A DNA stretch of 64,000 nt from Gibbula magus (taxonomy: Eukaryota; Mollusca; Gastropoda; Trochida; Trochidae): positions 28,104,387 through 28,168,386 of the forward strand of contig OW388297.1 in NCBI GenBank assembly GCA_936450465.1, written 5' to 3'. Shown piece after piece: positions 11,331-25,032 of the stretch. Both the position numbers and the translations under genes were made by a program. Below the pieces are notes generated by a model. The model ran no database searches and was not told the origin of the DNA. It was given only the letters and a program-made list of their open reading frames with translations. The stretch's first letter is position 1. Every line of letters starts with the position of its first letter.

Positions 11331-13498
11331 CACAGTCAAATGCTTTCGTCCAATCATATGATTGTATTGTGGTCACGTGGAGTACATTTATATCCCGATA
11401 GATGTACGGTTGTCTGGTTGCGTTCGGGTATCATGCTCATAAAACTGGTTCACAGACTTCCATAAAAACAACAAACAATGTCAACTGATTGTTTTATTTA
11501 TATGGATAATACACAAATAAACACTTATTACACTGACAAATGATCTGCTGTATCCCCTTTCCGAAAGGAAAAAGTCGTTTCCGTCGATGGGGGTCTTCTA
11601 TGCTAATTAATAAGGAGCTTGATATTCCTAAAAGAAGAATAAAATCATGTAACTAAAGCAAGTACTTATTATAGCGTAATGTGAGGTCAATTGGGAACAC
11701 TTATTTACGTTTTTGTGAGAACACTTTATTTCAGTATCAGCAGTGTGTTCGTCAGCTATACTAATAACAACACTACTCACCTCACAACCTGAACATCTAC
11801 CGGTACTCTTTAATTGAATCTAATCAATATTGAACTACGAAATGTATTTGAGATCATAGCGTTAAGAGAATCAATATACGATTAACAATCAATTAATTCA
11901 TTTTGTTATTGGGGTGATTTCACAACTAGAGGCCCATTTGTAAAATAGAAATTAAGCGAACACAATTGTGTCCTTTTACAATGTTCAGTGCTTAGAATGA
12001 AATCTTATATACTTGTGATGAATGAAATATAAACGTGCATACACTTTATTTGAATTTATCATTTTAAAATTGACACAAATCATCTATCTCACATGCAAAA
12101 AGTCATTACCATCACGGTTTAAATCTTAATGATATTTATTTCAATTTCATGATGGTTGTGCTGTATGATGTATGTGATGTCAATGAAACTATTTATAAAC
12201 ACAACATTATAAATTTAAAAATTATGGTGAAGTGGTTGCAATATCATTAACTTCAACTTAGCTGGAAGATTTCATAACATTTTCATAAAGTTAGAATCAT
12301 TATAAAAGGTTTGTAATGAGATGCAGTTACAAATCCTTTGTGTCACAAAGTAGCTGAAGGTGCATGCCGTGAGTGTGAGCAGACATATTAACATTCTTAA
12401 ACAATGGGAAGTATTTACAGCACTTTGACAACCATCATGGGCATGACAAGCAGTGATGGCAATGACTGAATGGGAATGCAGAAATTCTAGTCATTACCAT
12501 AACAATTTGTCATTTTGAGGTGGTAATGACAATTCCGTGATGGTGATGACAATTTTGTGATCGAAATGACTGTAATGGTAAGGACAATGTTTGCTTCAAA
12601 AGAAACAATGAATGTTTTAAAGACTTTCCAGACAGACTTTATTTGGGCATGGGTAACATGCAGGTCTTATGTTTCTGGAGAGCTGAAGTAATATACATTG
12701 ATGCCTTGAAAAACATCAGAGATGTGGAGCGTTTGGTAATGACAATTATAGTTAACTTGCAACTGATAAAAGATAATTTATGACCGACCCTATCAAGGAT
12801 TTATCAAAAGCATCATTTAAGCTGATAGAGGCAATCTTGAACTTCAGTCTGATCATTGATTAGTCTGGGAACTATCTCCCCTTTGACTGTGATCAGCAAT
12901 ATAAAACAGTGTGATGGAAATGACATTGAATCTTGGGACACTGATTATCAAATCTGAAATTATCGAAAAAAACTGATTTTTTTATATACTGAACCTATTT
13001 TTTCCACCATTTACAATTAACAGTTTCAGCATTATATTGTTATTCCACAACACATTTATTTTGATGTTAATTGTAAATGAAATTCAAAGAATTTAAATTT
13101 TATACTTGATGTTTGGGACATGAGGAAATGAGCATATTCTTTTGAAAAAATAAATCATGAATATTTAAAAAATAAATATGTGTCTACATATTTACTAAGC
13201 ATTAGTAGATATGAAGTTATTGATTCATATGAACACTAAAATAGCTTTCTATAATCACATTTTACTCATTTACTGTTTTGTGAATCCTTGGGACATGATA
13301 TGGGCGCCTAGTTGTGAAATTACCCATATATTGGTATTTGTTACTGAATCTCTCAAACAGTTTTGGGAAGGAGCCTTTTTAATGAATAAAGTTAATAGGG
13401 TTTATATATAAAAGGAACATTTCCTTTAAGGCCTTCTGCAATAGTACCACACAAAATAACGCTTTTGTGATGTAATTCTTAGCTGAAGGATATTGTAC
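11331..13498. other. No gene seen
   Basis: AT-rich intergenic DNA. Only a short block (ACACTTATTTACGTTTTTGTGAGAA) repeats at about 11240, 11700 and 54860. Confidence 0.5.
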
Positions 13499-13756
13499 CT
13501 ATTGCAGCAGCGAGTTGCGGGAGTGTGACGGCCAGGATGAAGCCAAGATTGAACGATGTTCCCTTCACAAAACTCTCCGGCATCAGTAGTCGCACCAGGT
13601 AGCCGAATATATTACCCATCAGTATCTGCCCTGCAAATCGGACACTGCTGCGCGGTGGTTTGTATCTCTCTCTCTTATACAGAGACTCGTTGGCGTCCTC
13701 CACATACTCAGGGAGTCTCCACAAGTCTCGCACCCATCCAGCTCCCGCCATCCCTC
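13499..13756 (-). CDS. DNAJC22-like membrane protein, single internal exon
   Basis: On the minus strand, an acceptor (CTCTGCAG) at 13757 and a donor (ATAG|GTACAA) at 13498 bound an 86-codon exon. It encodes GAGWVRDLWRLPEYVEDAN, then PPRSSVRFAGQILMGNIFGY and two hydrophobic stretches. This closely follows the TM2-type region of DNAJC22/wurst, where a Gly-rich turn and a W-x2-(D/E)-x-W-(K/R)-L-P segment precede further membrane helices. DNAJC22-family proteins are multi-pass membrane J proteins linked to clathrin-mediated endocytosis (known from wurst). I found neither the preceding 'HHFYLGRD'-type exon nor a J-domain exon. The gene may be split by long introns or be an orphan fragment. Confidence 0.65.
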
Positions 13757-16540
13757 CTGCAGAGTAGACGTAGTAGGTGCAGATTAGAGACATAGAGAAT
13801 ACGAAATGATGTTCTGAATAATAACATATTTATGAAACGAGTGAGTGGTTTGGTACTTAACGAGCGAAAGCGTAGTAGGTGCATATAAGAGACATGAATT
13901 TCATCAATCTAATTCAAATAGAAGTCTAATCAGATCATGTGTCAATACTTCCATACCTCCCACTACTTTATCTTAACGAGACACTTAATGTGCTTACTAT
14001 ACAACATCTAACTATAAAGATTATTATTGTTGTGGGTAGTTCACGCTCAGGACATTACAAACCAAACCTAACTGCATGTAATATATAGGATCGTAATGAG
14101 CCTACACACCAATCTACCAATGACAACGTTGTTGGCTCTGTGCGAGTCTAATGCACATACCGTACTATAATCAGCCATGTAGCAATTTCCTCAATTAGGC
14201 TACATAATTAAGTTGAAAGTAGCAAACAATATATATCAAAATACTTCTTGCATTGAGTTTACATGATAATGCAGATTTTACAGGTAAGTAAGTCTTATTT
14301 ACCTTCTCAGACTTCTGCATACATTGATTTCTACAGTAATAGATAACTAATTAAATAGTAAAAAGTGTGTAAACATTTTGAAATTTGGACTTGATTGGAC
14401 AGGGGGTAAAATTGGCGTTGTATCCCTTTCTTTATTTATAAGTATAGGTATATCGCATCGAAGTATTGAATCTAGGAACTGTTTGTTTTCAGCAATACAA
14501 GCCCCTGTGGATAAAGGTGGGAGATATAATTTAATGAATATTTCTGAGAATTTTACAAGTTATGAAAAACAGTATGTAGGTTTACAGCATAGGAACTCGA
14601 TATCGTAATTCAAACGTAGATAAAACGTAAATACAAAAAAAATACACCATGTACTGTATTTGATATAGGGTCTATGTTTTTTTACCTACGTTTTATATCT
14701 ACGTTTGAATTACGATATCAATCGAGTTCCTGTGGTTTAGAGGCCAACACTAATAATAATATAATAATATCAGATGTATTCAAAATAAATGTAATAAATT
14801 CTAATATTCCACACTACATCATCAATGATTATAATGCACTGTAACTTGAATAAAGCTTGTCTTAGAATATTTCATTAATCGAAGTCACAACGGACCCTAA
14901 GCGGATATTTTACGTCGCTTCAATCACTCGAGACTTCCTGGTTCACTGTGCAAGAAGTAAATCCAGGTTACTCAAGTCATTTCTTCGCAAGTTACTTCAA
15001 ACTTCAATTTATTCGGGAGGAAATGACCTCTGCCACGTTGGGCAGAGCATGGAATAAAACCGTGTATGTTTATATTGTTATTTTGATGTTTCATTGACTT
15101 TCGAAATCATCATTTTGAATTGGAAATACTAATTTAATTAGTTTATTGCAGATTGTTGGTTGGCAAGACATGCCTGATAAAACATTTCTGTGAAAGCAAG
15201 GTAAATTACACGACTATATTAGAAGGTGTCAGTTTTTGTTTTAATTTTTTGTTGAATCAAAATTTCGAAAATTTCTGAGAGTTAGTCTTCTTAATTTACT
15301 TTTGTAGTCACTGCCTGTTATCAACACAAATGAATGTCTCATTGTATACATTATGACGTCATGAATGTAAAACATAATAACGATAACTTGGCAATATATG
15401 TTCTTTAGTCTTTTATGGTGATTTAATTTAACAGCTAAGGGTCCTCAACAGAGAAAATAGACCTTATTATGACATGGGAATGATTTTTCTGTGTAATGAT
15501 CCATGATATTAGTTAGTGTCTGTCTACATGTTCTAAACACTGTATCTTATGATTCTGTAATTGCGTTATGCTATGTTGTTGCATTGGTTTATACAGGAAG
15601 GGAGACAACTCGAGAAGGAGGTTTGTACTCGGGTTGATACCACGATTTAGCACATATCAACACAATATTCTACTATGCTCTGAAGTAGTAGTTGAAATCA
15701 AAATACATTCACGACATCAAAGTATATTGGTATCCTTAAGCATTTAATGATTGACCAGATTTTCGGTTTTAATGAAATTCTCACGTGTGCATCACCGATG
15801 ATATCGATTATGAAAGTGAATCATAGAATCATGTTTTATCATTTCTAGATTAATTTGTCTAACTTAAAATGTACATTTGCAATGGAAGTGAACCACAATG
15901 CAGCGTGCCTCACTAGTGATAGTGATAATGCACACCTTAACTCGCAATGATTACTAGTCTAATAAAGCGAAACAGGGATTAACCGTCATAACTTGAAATT
16001 CAACACTTTCAATGACAATAGTCACAAAACCCAAGTGCACAATAATGTAATTGTTAATAATGCAAATACAACCATAACATCACAATACGTTTCTCATGGT
16101 AACGAAGTAGATATTAGTTCGCTAGCTTGATGTGTTTGTCTTGACGTGTACGTCGGTAAGTAAGATGATGACACATGCATCCACAACACCTTGCTGTCTA
16201 AGGGTAACCGACACCCGTCTCTAGATTGATGGTTATAGCTTGACATTGATCGTGATTACATATCCAAACTTCATTATTAAGAGAATGATATCTATACATT
16301 ATTAAAGTTTCTTTCAATCGTAAAATGATTAATCTCATAATTTCATTTGGTATGAAAAGGAATATCATCAGATTTTATAGACAAATATATTTTAGTTGTA
16401 AATTGTGTTCTTGATCAATGAATAAAACTGTTCAATCAATCGTTTACTTAGATTCAGTTCTGCAACTATTATCGTTACATAAACATAAACGAAACCTGTT
16501 AGTATACTAAATGTATTTACTCTCTCTTATTCTTGCATCA
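13757..16540. other. No gene recognised
   Basis: Possible intron of the DNAJC22-like gene or intergenic DNA. It holds the 14591-14731 inverted repeat. An open stretch at 14378-14608 has no recognisable domain and runs into that repeat. Confidence 0.45.
14591..14731. repeat. Inverted repeat (hairpin)
   Basis: AGGAACTCGATATCGTAATT followed by CAAACGTAGATAAAACGTA is mirrored by TACGTTTTATATCTACG and TTTGAATTACGATATCAATCGAGTTCCT. The arms are about 40 bases and the loop about 60. It is probably the end of, or a small, foldback transposon. Confidence 0.75.
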
Positions 16541-16544
16541 TTAT

Positions 16545-16653
<109 letters not shown>

Positions 16654-16740
16654 GGTTACTCAAGCAATTTAGTCTAACAGCCTCCGACAATATACCGCCA
16701 TATGTTGGTATAATCTACAACAAGGAAATGTGAATGTATT

Positions 16741-19616
16741 GGCAGTGTGAAGTTTGTTACTTATTCGTTATTGGACATTGGACATTCGATTTGTCAAGTT
16801 ACTTATTCAAAACAATGATCTAAAATTCAATTTCCTATCCAATGAGGTGTGCTGTTTGATTCGCAAATAATCAGAGTGTACCGTAAATTACGAAATAAGG
16901 GCGATGGGGTTAGTAAAATCAAGCCAAAAGGGAAAGTAAATATTTAAAATGGTAACAAGGAATATTTGCACCACCATCTAAGGGTACCGAAATGAAAGAT
17001 AATTCAATTTCCTATCCAATGAGTTATCTTACATGATGTTTGATAACGTCACTAGCCAGTATACATATTAGCTCTGTAATGAGTTTTTCACAATCAAACT
17101 AGTCCGAGGGTACCAAGGTTAGGGGCAAAAACATGTTCTTTAATTCTCAAAAAAATAGTGTTGTTGACAGTATGTACATAAATGTCTGTGATGTGTAGGG
17201 ACAAACTAAATCTGCAAGCAGCGTTTGACGGTTTTCAAGCAACTCCTTTAACAAATACACAAATCATGTGGTAATAAAAATTAATACATAAACAAAATAA
17301 TACAAAAGTTAGTCATTGCCAATTATCAAAGGCCTATCTCAGTCCAATCAGAAGTTATGGCCTTTTTTTGTCAAAAGTCTTCCTGCCGCAAAGTCAGTGC
17401 CATGATGTCAAAATGTAATACCTCATTTGAAAAATCTCATTACAAGGGAAACACAATTCAAATATCACTGACCAATCAAAAGTTATGCTCAATGTAAAAT
17501 GATTTCTGATATTATTAATGTTACGAGGTGAACAATTATGACCTCATGTAAACGGTCTTATGACAAGAGATGCCAATGTTAAGTATCAATGGCCAATCAC
17601 TGACCAATCAGTTACGTTTTTTAAGGTCTCCCTTCCACAAGGTCTAGTTAATGTGGCCATATGGTGCAAGTTATAGCCAAGGTTACATCTATGTAAAGTT
17701 GTAAATTAAAGGCTCAATTAGACATTTAAATTTTATATTTGGTGATCATCTCATTGGATATTTTAGCACTTCCCATTGCAGTTGAAACTTTCTATGTCTA
17801 TATTACATGCACTACATTACATTTGACATAACTCGGTCTTGAATTGGCTATAACATTCTAAAATAGAATAATTATCACACCAACTGTACATCAAGCAATA
17901 CATATCACAAATAAGTAGCTATGTGTAATGGCTTCGTCTAGTGTGCTGTGATTAAATGTCTGCATCTCCATATACCTATGTTATAGTATTAATCACTGTA
18001 TAAATACGATATCACATCCCATCTGTAGATGCAAACACACGAACAAACAAACAAACAAACACCAAAACTCACATCGATAATGATTTATTACAGTTATTCA
18101 TTTGTTCAAACGCTATACATTATTGATTGGAATCACTGACACTTGGACATCAATTGACATTACTCAATCCATCGAGAATTAAGGGACAAAAACTAAACTT
18201 TGAAACAAATACGACCTTCAGTTTATCACAAACATCTGCAAAAGATTTAAGACATTCAGTTGGATTTGAACCTTACGTTTAAGTCTGTAGTCCAACATCT
18301 TATCAACAACGGGGCACTACACCACAGTGAGGTACATTACGGTCACTTGAACCTGATGTATACTAGGGAAATGTTTTTGGCATTAACACGTTCAATATAT
18401 GATTTGATTGTCAATGTTTGATAAATGTAAATTTTATTCTACAACTTGTCAATTACATTCATATTTAATATCAGAGATACGGATTCCAGAGCCCAACGGT
18501 GCTCGGGAAACGCATGCATTGACACGATTAATGAATGAAAGCTGGGGAGGGAGCGTTTTGTTTCTAGTAGGTCATGCACCTATTTGTGAATAAAATAAAT
18601 AGATGACACAGAGGCAATATTTATCGCTGCAAATATACATTAAAAAAATTAAAAAGACGACACTAAGGCTATGGTGTTTATTGTGCTGAATATGTGGAAG
18701 CAAATTGAAAAATAAAAAAGATGAACACTCGGCCAAGGGTCACAGTTAATTTGACCTGGAAGTGGTTGAGGAAGATGAGAAAGTGAAATTGGTTACATAT
18801 GGTCTCGGAAATCATTGGGAGGTGGCAGTGTCTGCTTTGTTTTATAAGGAGTGCCCGATAAAAAGTATGTTGCATATGGCGTTTACACTGAGATATTTTG
18901 CGGATTTCTTTGGTTAAGAATATGAGGGTTTAAAAAACCCTAATAACCCTTAGATGGTGGTTCAAATATTCCTTGGTACCCTCAGACTAGTTTGATTGTG
19001 AAAAACGCATTACAGAGCTAATATGTATACTACCTAGTGACGTTATTTGGCAATTTACGGTAGCACAGCCCCTATCAAACATCATGTAAGATACCTCATT
19101 GGATAGGAAATTGAATTATCCTTCATTTCGGTACCCTAAGATGGTGGTGCAAATATTCCTTGGTACCCTCAGACTAGTTTGATTGTGAAAAACTCATTAC
19201 AGAGCTAATATGTATACTACCTAGTGACGTTATTTGGCATTCTACGGTATCACAGCCCTTATCAAACATCATGTAAGATACCTCATTGGATAGGAAATTG
19301 AATTATCCTTCATTTGGGTACCCTTAGATGGTGGTGCAAATATTCCTTGGTATCAATTTAAATATTTACTTTCCCTTTTGGCTTGATTTTACTAACCCCA
19401 TCGCCCTTATTTCGTAATTTACGGTACACTCTGATTGTTTGCGAATCAAACAGCATACCTCATTGGATAGAAAATTGAATTTTCTTTAAAATGAGTATAC
19501 TTAGGTTGTGGTAGATTGTTCAATAGTGCTTTTTTAGATCATTGTTTTGAATAAGTAACTGGAAAAATCGAATGTCCAATGTCCAATACCGAATAAGTAA
19601 CCAACTTCACACTGCC
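16741..19616. mobile_element. 2.9-kb TIR transposon with 9-bp target duplication, MULE-like
   Basis: The ends GGCAGTGTGAAGTT and AACTTCACACTGCC are inverted repeats that stay alignable for about 85 bases and then in blocks over several hundred (TTATTCAAAACAATGATCTAAA inside both). The direct repeat GAATGTATT flanks the element exactly (16732-16740 and 19617-19625). Long TIRs plus a 9-bp duplication are typical of Mutator-like elements; Merlin (8-9 bp) is the alternative. The interior (17120-18950) shows no transposase, so it is non-autonomous. Confidence 0.8.
18950..19340. repeat. Tandem 185-bp duplication in right arm of the TIR element
   Basis: The block from 'gatggtggt(t/g)caaatattcc' through 'cctcattggataggaaattgaattatcc' to 'ggtaccct' occurs twice in a row. 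The left arm contains one copy in reverse orientation, so the right TIR has expanded. Confidence 0.8.
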
Positions 19617-20270
19617 GAATGTATTCCATAACACGCTGTTTATTGTAAATGGTTATACAGGACAGAAAAATGCCCCTAAAACAGTTGAGCTAAGTAAATG
19701 AAAGTAAAATTAATGTCGGGAGAGAACATGTGCCATTTGAATCGCTCCTGGCTGCGCTTACAAGATTTGATAAATTGTTTAGTCAAAGAAGTTCTTACAA
19801 TATAATTTTATGGAATGCACTTGACTTGATTTTTGTTTCTAATGTTTGATTATAGTCACTGGGGTGCAGCTGATTGTCACGTTTTAGAAGAAACTAACAA
19901 AGTCTAAATACTAGAATGTGAAAAATAGTTAAATGGGAACTGATCGATATACAGATACATAAAACGTACGGGATGCATATATGTGTGGATATGTAGCTCG
20001 ATAACGCAACCCCAGCTATTGGAATAACAAAATAAATGCAGCTTCCTAAGCATATAACACTTTCTTAAAAATGGGTTACTATAACTTTTATTAAAAGGAC
20101 GTTAGTTACATTCAACAGCGTAAAACCGATGATTCAATAACATTCCAATCAACAGAATATCCTCATGACAATGCTTTCTTCCAACGATGTCAACATTTTG
20201 CTTTTAACATTTCGTTATAAAAATCTGTTTATGTTTTATTCCAGTTTATCTACATAATCATAAGTGGACT

Positions 20271-22453
20271 ATGGCTTCAAGATACAGGACATCAAAGGGA
20301 CCGATGGTGAGTAGACGTCATCACGCTGGGCTTCAAAGTAACTGTTTGTACAAAGGGACTATGAAATCGACGAATGGTAGCAAAGGTCAATTGTTTTAGA
20401 TCGTTTGTCCAAAAACCACAATGACCTCTGTGAATTCTCTTGAAGTAGACACCATCAGTTTTCTTCAACAACCTTAATTTTCATATGTCATATATCACAC
20501 ATATCGAAGAAAACCATAAGAAAGCGTCGTGTATGTTCACAATAAAGAACTTGTTTTTCATGAATTCTTGCTTTTCTTGTGGTTTCCATTTGCCTGTAGT
20601 ATTGTTTTCAGTGCGCGTGCACCTCTGGGACCTATCAGTGAGCACAGACTATAATGACGTCAGAAACGAACTGTATGGTGGAACTGACACAATATTTATC
20701 GCCTATGACGTCACCAACACCGCGTCATTCGAGAGTCTGGAGGCGTGGCTGAGAGAGGTCAGAAAGTACGCCCCGGCTCTCCTGATATCGTCGTGGTTGC
20801 TAACAAAGTGAGTCCATTGTTATATGATATACAAGTGTCTACTTTTTTTTACTGTTTTTCAAAACTTGACGCGTTGTCCTACGTGACCTTACTTTACTGT
20901 ATATTTTCTCTGATCCTTTGTTGGTGTTCATTGTGCCTGGGAGGTTGACCTGAAAATAAAATCAGAAACATCCAAATATAGTACATTCGGAAGATAATTT
21001 TGTCATTTCTGAATATAAATATATATACATTTTAATATAAAAATAAAAACTTACGCATGAAAGCATTCAGCCGGGTATGTTCTAGAACCCCCCCATTATG
21101 TGGCTTTAAGATAAGAGTAAATTCAACATCAAGTCACAAGCTAAGCTGACAGTCAGACGAAGCGTCCTGCAGCCTATAGACCATCGTGACAGTCAGCGGA
21201 GAGTCAGAGCACAAGAACAACATACTATGTATATGCAGTGTTTGACTGACATGCATCATCAATGATGACCTTGTGTACTTTCAACATGAGCTAACCCATG
21301 TGTTATTGTTAGAGCATAGTGTCAATTTGAGCAAATCCATGCTTTTGATAGCATGTGCTAAACATAGAGATCGTGACATGTAGATTGTACGATATAAGAC
21401 CTCCACTCAGTTTTGACATGTAGATTGTACGATATAAGACCTCCACTCAGTTTTGACATGTAGATTGTACGATATAAGACCTCCACTCAATTTTGACATG
21501 TAGATTGTACGATATAAGACCTCCACTCAGTTTTGACATGTAGATTGTACGATATAAGAACTCCACTCAGTTTTGACATGTAGATTGTACGATATAAGAC
21601 CTCCACTCAGTTTTGACATGTAGATTGTACGATATAAGACCTCCACTCAGTTTTGACATGTAGATTGTACGATATAAGACCTCCACTCAGTTTTGACATG
21701 TAGATTGTACGATATAAGAACTCCACTGAGTTTTGACATGTAGATTGTACGATATAAGAACTCCACTCAGTTTTGACATGTCAATCGTTCGTCGACAGTC
21801 AAGGACCTAAAGTAAACTTTTTGTGGGAGAGAGAATCTCATCTAAATATATCGAACGTAATATTCGAGATACACTGTGTTCCAGTGACGTACAATGCTAC
21901 GTTCGATCTGATTTGTAGGAGATTGGAGGACATTTTGACTATGTCAAGAAGTAACCAACTTATGGTCGTATAACAATTATGACGAATCCCAAAACTGTTG
22001 ATGATTTAAAAGATAGTCCAAACTATTTTGATTAAAAACAAGTATGTAATGTACATGGCTGACAGACATACAGCTGTGCAACCATTTCCTTTTAAAATTC
22101 GATTCAGGTTTTTTAAAACAAACATATTTCATTGACTTTACGTAAGTTGAGTGTTAAAAGAACATTTGCATGTTTCAGAAACAAAAATCACACCTGATTT
22201 CTTTATTATTGAATTCAGCAGTCCAGTTTTGAAAGTACTATGTATGCCCTTTAACTCCAGATACCACGTGACGTCGGCGTGCACTGGAGAGGGCGTGGTC
22301 TCGTTGTTCACCGACATGTTGGAGGGGATTGTCGCACGTCGCGCGTCAGGAAAAGATAACTCTCCCGGCTCAAGGAAGTGGGAGTCTCGGAAGTTAGAGG
22401 AACTCTGTAGTCCTGTGCCTTTCATAGAACGCGGAAAGTCGGCCCGGAACTGA
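20271..22453 (+). pseudogene. Rab/RJL-type small GTPase (DNAJC27-like), incomplete and frameshifted
   Basis: Three candidate exons are visible. At 20271-20306 a short start exon reads MASRYRTSKGPM. At 20612-20807 (acceptor TTTTCAG, donor AAA|GTGAGT) are VHLWDLSVS (G3-like), DVRNELYGGTDTIFIAYDVT and SFESLEAWLREVRKYAP, and then in the +1-shifted frame GSPDIVVVANK (the G4 NK motif). At 22261-22453 is YHVTSACTGEGVVSLF (G5 SA motif), followed by a hydrophilic tail and a stop. The order and motifs fit the RJL/DNAJC27 small-GTPase branch. One base is missing near 20772, breaking the frame. The P-loop (G1/G2) exon and the exon between G4 and G5 were not found. No J domain follows. Exon phases 1 and 2 do not join directly. 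It is a decayed copy, or a real gene with assembly errors. Confidence 0.6.
21373..21779 (+). repeat. 40-bp minisatellite, ten copies
   Basis: A unit containing GACATGTAGATTGTACGATA and AGACCTCCACTCAGTTTT repeats at exactly 40-base spacing from 21381 to 21741, with only a few single-base differences. It sits between the G4 and G5 exons of the GTPase, where an exon would be expected. Confidence 0.95.
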
Positions 22454-23679
22454 ACTCTGTTGTGAAAGTCAAAATGTGACCATGACTGAACAGAACAAAC
22501 CATGCAGGATCTCTTGTGTGATTAAGAAAAAAACTTGGGTCTGTTGTGAAGGATAAATCATGACTTCAATGTGTGATCGACACTGACCTAACTCTAGTAT
22601 GTTGTGATCGACAAATTGTGACATTTTGTATGTAGGACGAAGACTGCAGAGTTAAAGGACAAAGTATGTTGCCTTTCTGTGAAAAAATGTCCTTGTTTTA
22701 AATGTCAATTGCCAACGTATTTGGAAACAGATTATTTGCATACTAATTTGTGAAGAAATATTGTTTAATCTTACCTGAAATAATACAATAACATTTACCT
22801 TTCATCAGTTTCAAACTTAGAGACAAACTATAACATATAAACAGTTTTTCACATTATTAGTTGACCTTGTCCATCTAGCCTTTTAAATAAATAGAATATT
22901 TATTTGCTTCCATGCGCAATAATTTTAGCTGCTATTAAATAGCTATCATCGGGTTATGGATGAAAACATACAATGCTGTTCAGTTTCACCTAAACAGCTG
23001 TGTTAAAGGAATAAAACAACAATACACTGGTGCTCCGTTGTGACATTGATTTATGTTTCAAACACATGTGTGTCAACACATATACATTCTAATGAGTTTA
23101 CTTCAGAGCTAAAACCAACTTCCCCCTCAATTCATTACTCGTTCATTATCTCCATCACTGGCTTATTTAAGTTAGCTAGTAATGGAGACTGACTGACTCG
23201 CGGGGTAAGTTGGCGTAAGACGGATAGCTAATCGAAAGAAAACAGTAATGAGAAAATGATGTATTTAGTGGATATTTATATCATTTATAAAAATGAAACA
23301 GGTGGATCTAGGAATTTTCAAAGATTGTGTTCTCTAAACATTTGCATTTCATAACATGAGAAGGACGGAACAGCGTTTTCTTATTGTTAAAATTACTTCC
23401 TGACATCTGATGTTTTCATGACTGACATATTTCTACCCATTCTTGTCAGGTTTATACCGCAAAATAACTCGCTCCAGTCTCTAGCACTTTTTGATTTAAG
23501 CCTTCTTGCATATCAGTCGTCTTTTCTATGCCAAAGACGTCTGAATTCACTATCACGTTCATGCTACGCTGGAAAGAAGAGCTGACTCAATGCAGCAAGG
23601 CTTAAATTTGCCGTTGATAGCTATAGTGGCATGAGTTATGACTTAGGAGGGAAGTTGAGTTTATTGAAACTTCAGAATC
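22454..23679. other. No gene seen
   Basis: 3' flank of the GTPase remnant. An AATAAA-type signal occurs near 23010 (GGAATAAAAC), but I cannot tie it to a transcript. Confidence 0.4.
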
Positions 23680-24145
23680 CTGTGCATCCATTGTGCTGTT
23701 GGAGGTCAAATATGACATATGTTATAAATGGTGATATTTTTATCGAGAATTATTGACTTTAGTATAGTATTGTGACGATATACAGGTAAAAATTGTGATT
23801 TCTGATCGAAAATAGGACAATGCACAGCGATTGATGAGCGTCTATCAGTCAAATGTAATGTTAGAAACTTAAAATAAACAGTTAAAAAGACATAATTGGG
23901 TTAATGATGTTTAATAGCTCAAATAACTACAGTGCATGTAAATCGGACGTGTAGTTTCGGTCTCTGCACATGTATTATGATGTATTTTGCTTGATTTTAA
24001 TTGGAAATTGGTAATTATGATATATTTGACGATTGGGGATGGATATGAAAGTTGAGTGAAATTATTTAAACAAAAATCAGCATATATACATGTAGTATGT
24101 TGACACGTATTAAAGCCAAATGAAATATTTTGAAACATGCATCTT
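23680..24145 (-). repeat. Dispersed repeat family R1, copy 2
   Basis: Runs from CTGTGCATCCATTGTGCTGTT to AAACATGCATC. It contains 'gacgtgtagtttcggtctctgcac', 'ttgattttaattggaaatt', 'gttgagtgaaattattt' and 'tagtatgttgacacgtattaaagcca', in reverse order relative to copy 1. Confidence 0.7.
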
Positions 24146-25032
24146 TAGCTTTTAACAAAACATTGTCACCAAAGGCCCGACAGGGTAATATGAGTATTTC
24201 TCGTCAATTAGTTGCTATATTTAATCAAGTGAATATTTTTCATTGTATAAAATATATCCTAATAAACCAGTAGTTTCGAAGCGTCTGCAAACGAAGTTTT
24301 CGAGTGAGTCGTTTCTTTGGAGTTGTTTAATGTGTTATGTTAATGTGTTATGTTTAATGTTTAATGTTTAATGTTTAACATTCAAATCTCAAGTAAGTGA
24401 TGAATATAAATACCAAAACGGTGGGTTGAGATGACCACACATTCTGTTTAATCTACACCGAAGAACCCAAGCATATAGAGACAATGTTCACTTCACCTAA
24501 AAACGCTAAATTGAGGGTGTTTGATAAGAGTAAAGGCACCTCTTACTTGTGTTCGCCACCTTGTTTCATTGGTTCAACATACATGTAGGAACATATACAC
24601 AGTAACAGTAAAGGTCGTGGTGATGATCCCTGTCGACTCCACGTTTGTATTGACTCACCATCTAACATCCTATAAACGGTAAAAGCAAATGTACAAACAT
24701 TGATCCCTGTTCAAAATCCCTGTTCAACACCAGCATGTGAGATATGCATATGTCACTACATGTTTGAGTTTATCAAGTCACCTGTTACAGAACCCGGAAG
24801 GAAATTGGGTTTTTCCAGGTATGCGCATGTTACATACAGAAGCATGAACACACACGCACAGTCGACCAGGTGTCGTCACGTGTCGTCAGGTGTAACTAAT
24901 AGATTCCGAGGTTGAACGTTGAGGTAACAGGAGTTCTGACATACCAATGTTCTGCTCATCAGACTTTATTTGGATTATCCCCGGAGCAGAGTGACATTTG
25001 GAGTTGATCATTGTTGATAAAAACAGTACAAA
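24146..25032. other. Upstream region of TNFR-like gene
   Basis: Contains a short TTTAATG tandem (about 24350-24375). I see no TATA box that I can assign with confidence. Confidence 0.4.

Noticed and set aside
13556..13795. Plus-strand frame opposite the DNAJC22-like exon
   Set aside because: The minus strand has the protein-family match and splice signals; this is its shadow.
14378..14608. 77-codon plus frame (MKFGLDWTGGKIG...)
   Set aside because: Ends inside an inverted repeat and shows no recognisable domain or splice context.
21373..21779. CRISPR-like array of evenly spaced repeats
   Set aside because: Unit and spacing are both 40 bases with no unique spacers, and the context is eukaryotic; it is a minisatellite.
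22138..22503. 121-codon minus frame
   Set aside because: Antisense of the small-GTPase C-terminal exon, which carries the conserved SA motif on the plus strand.
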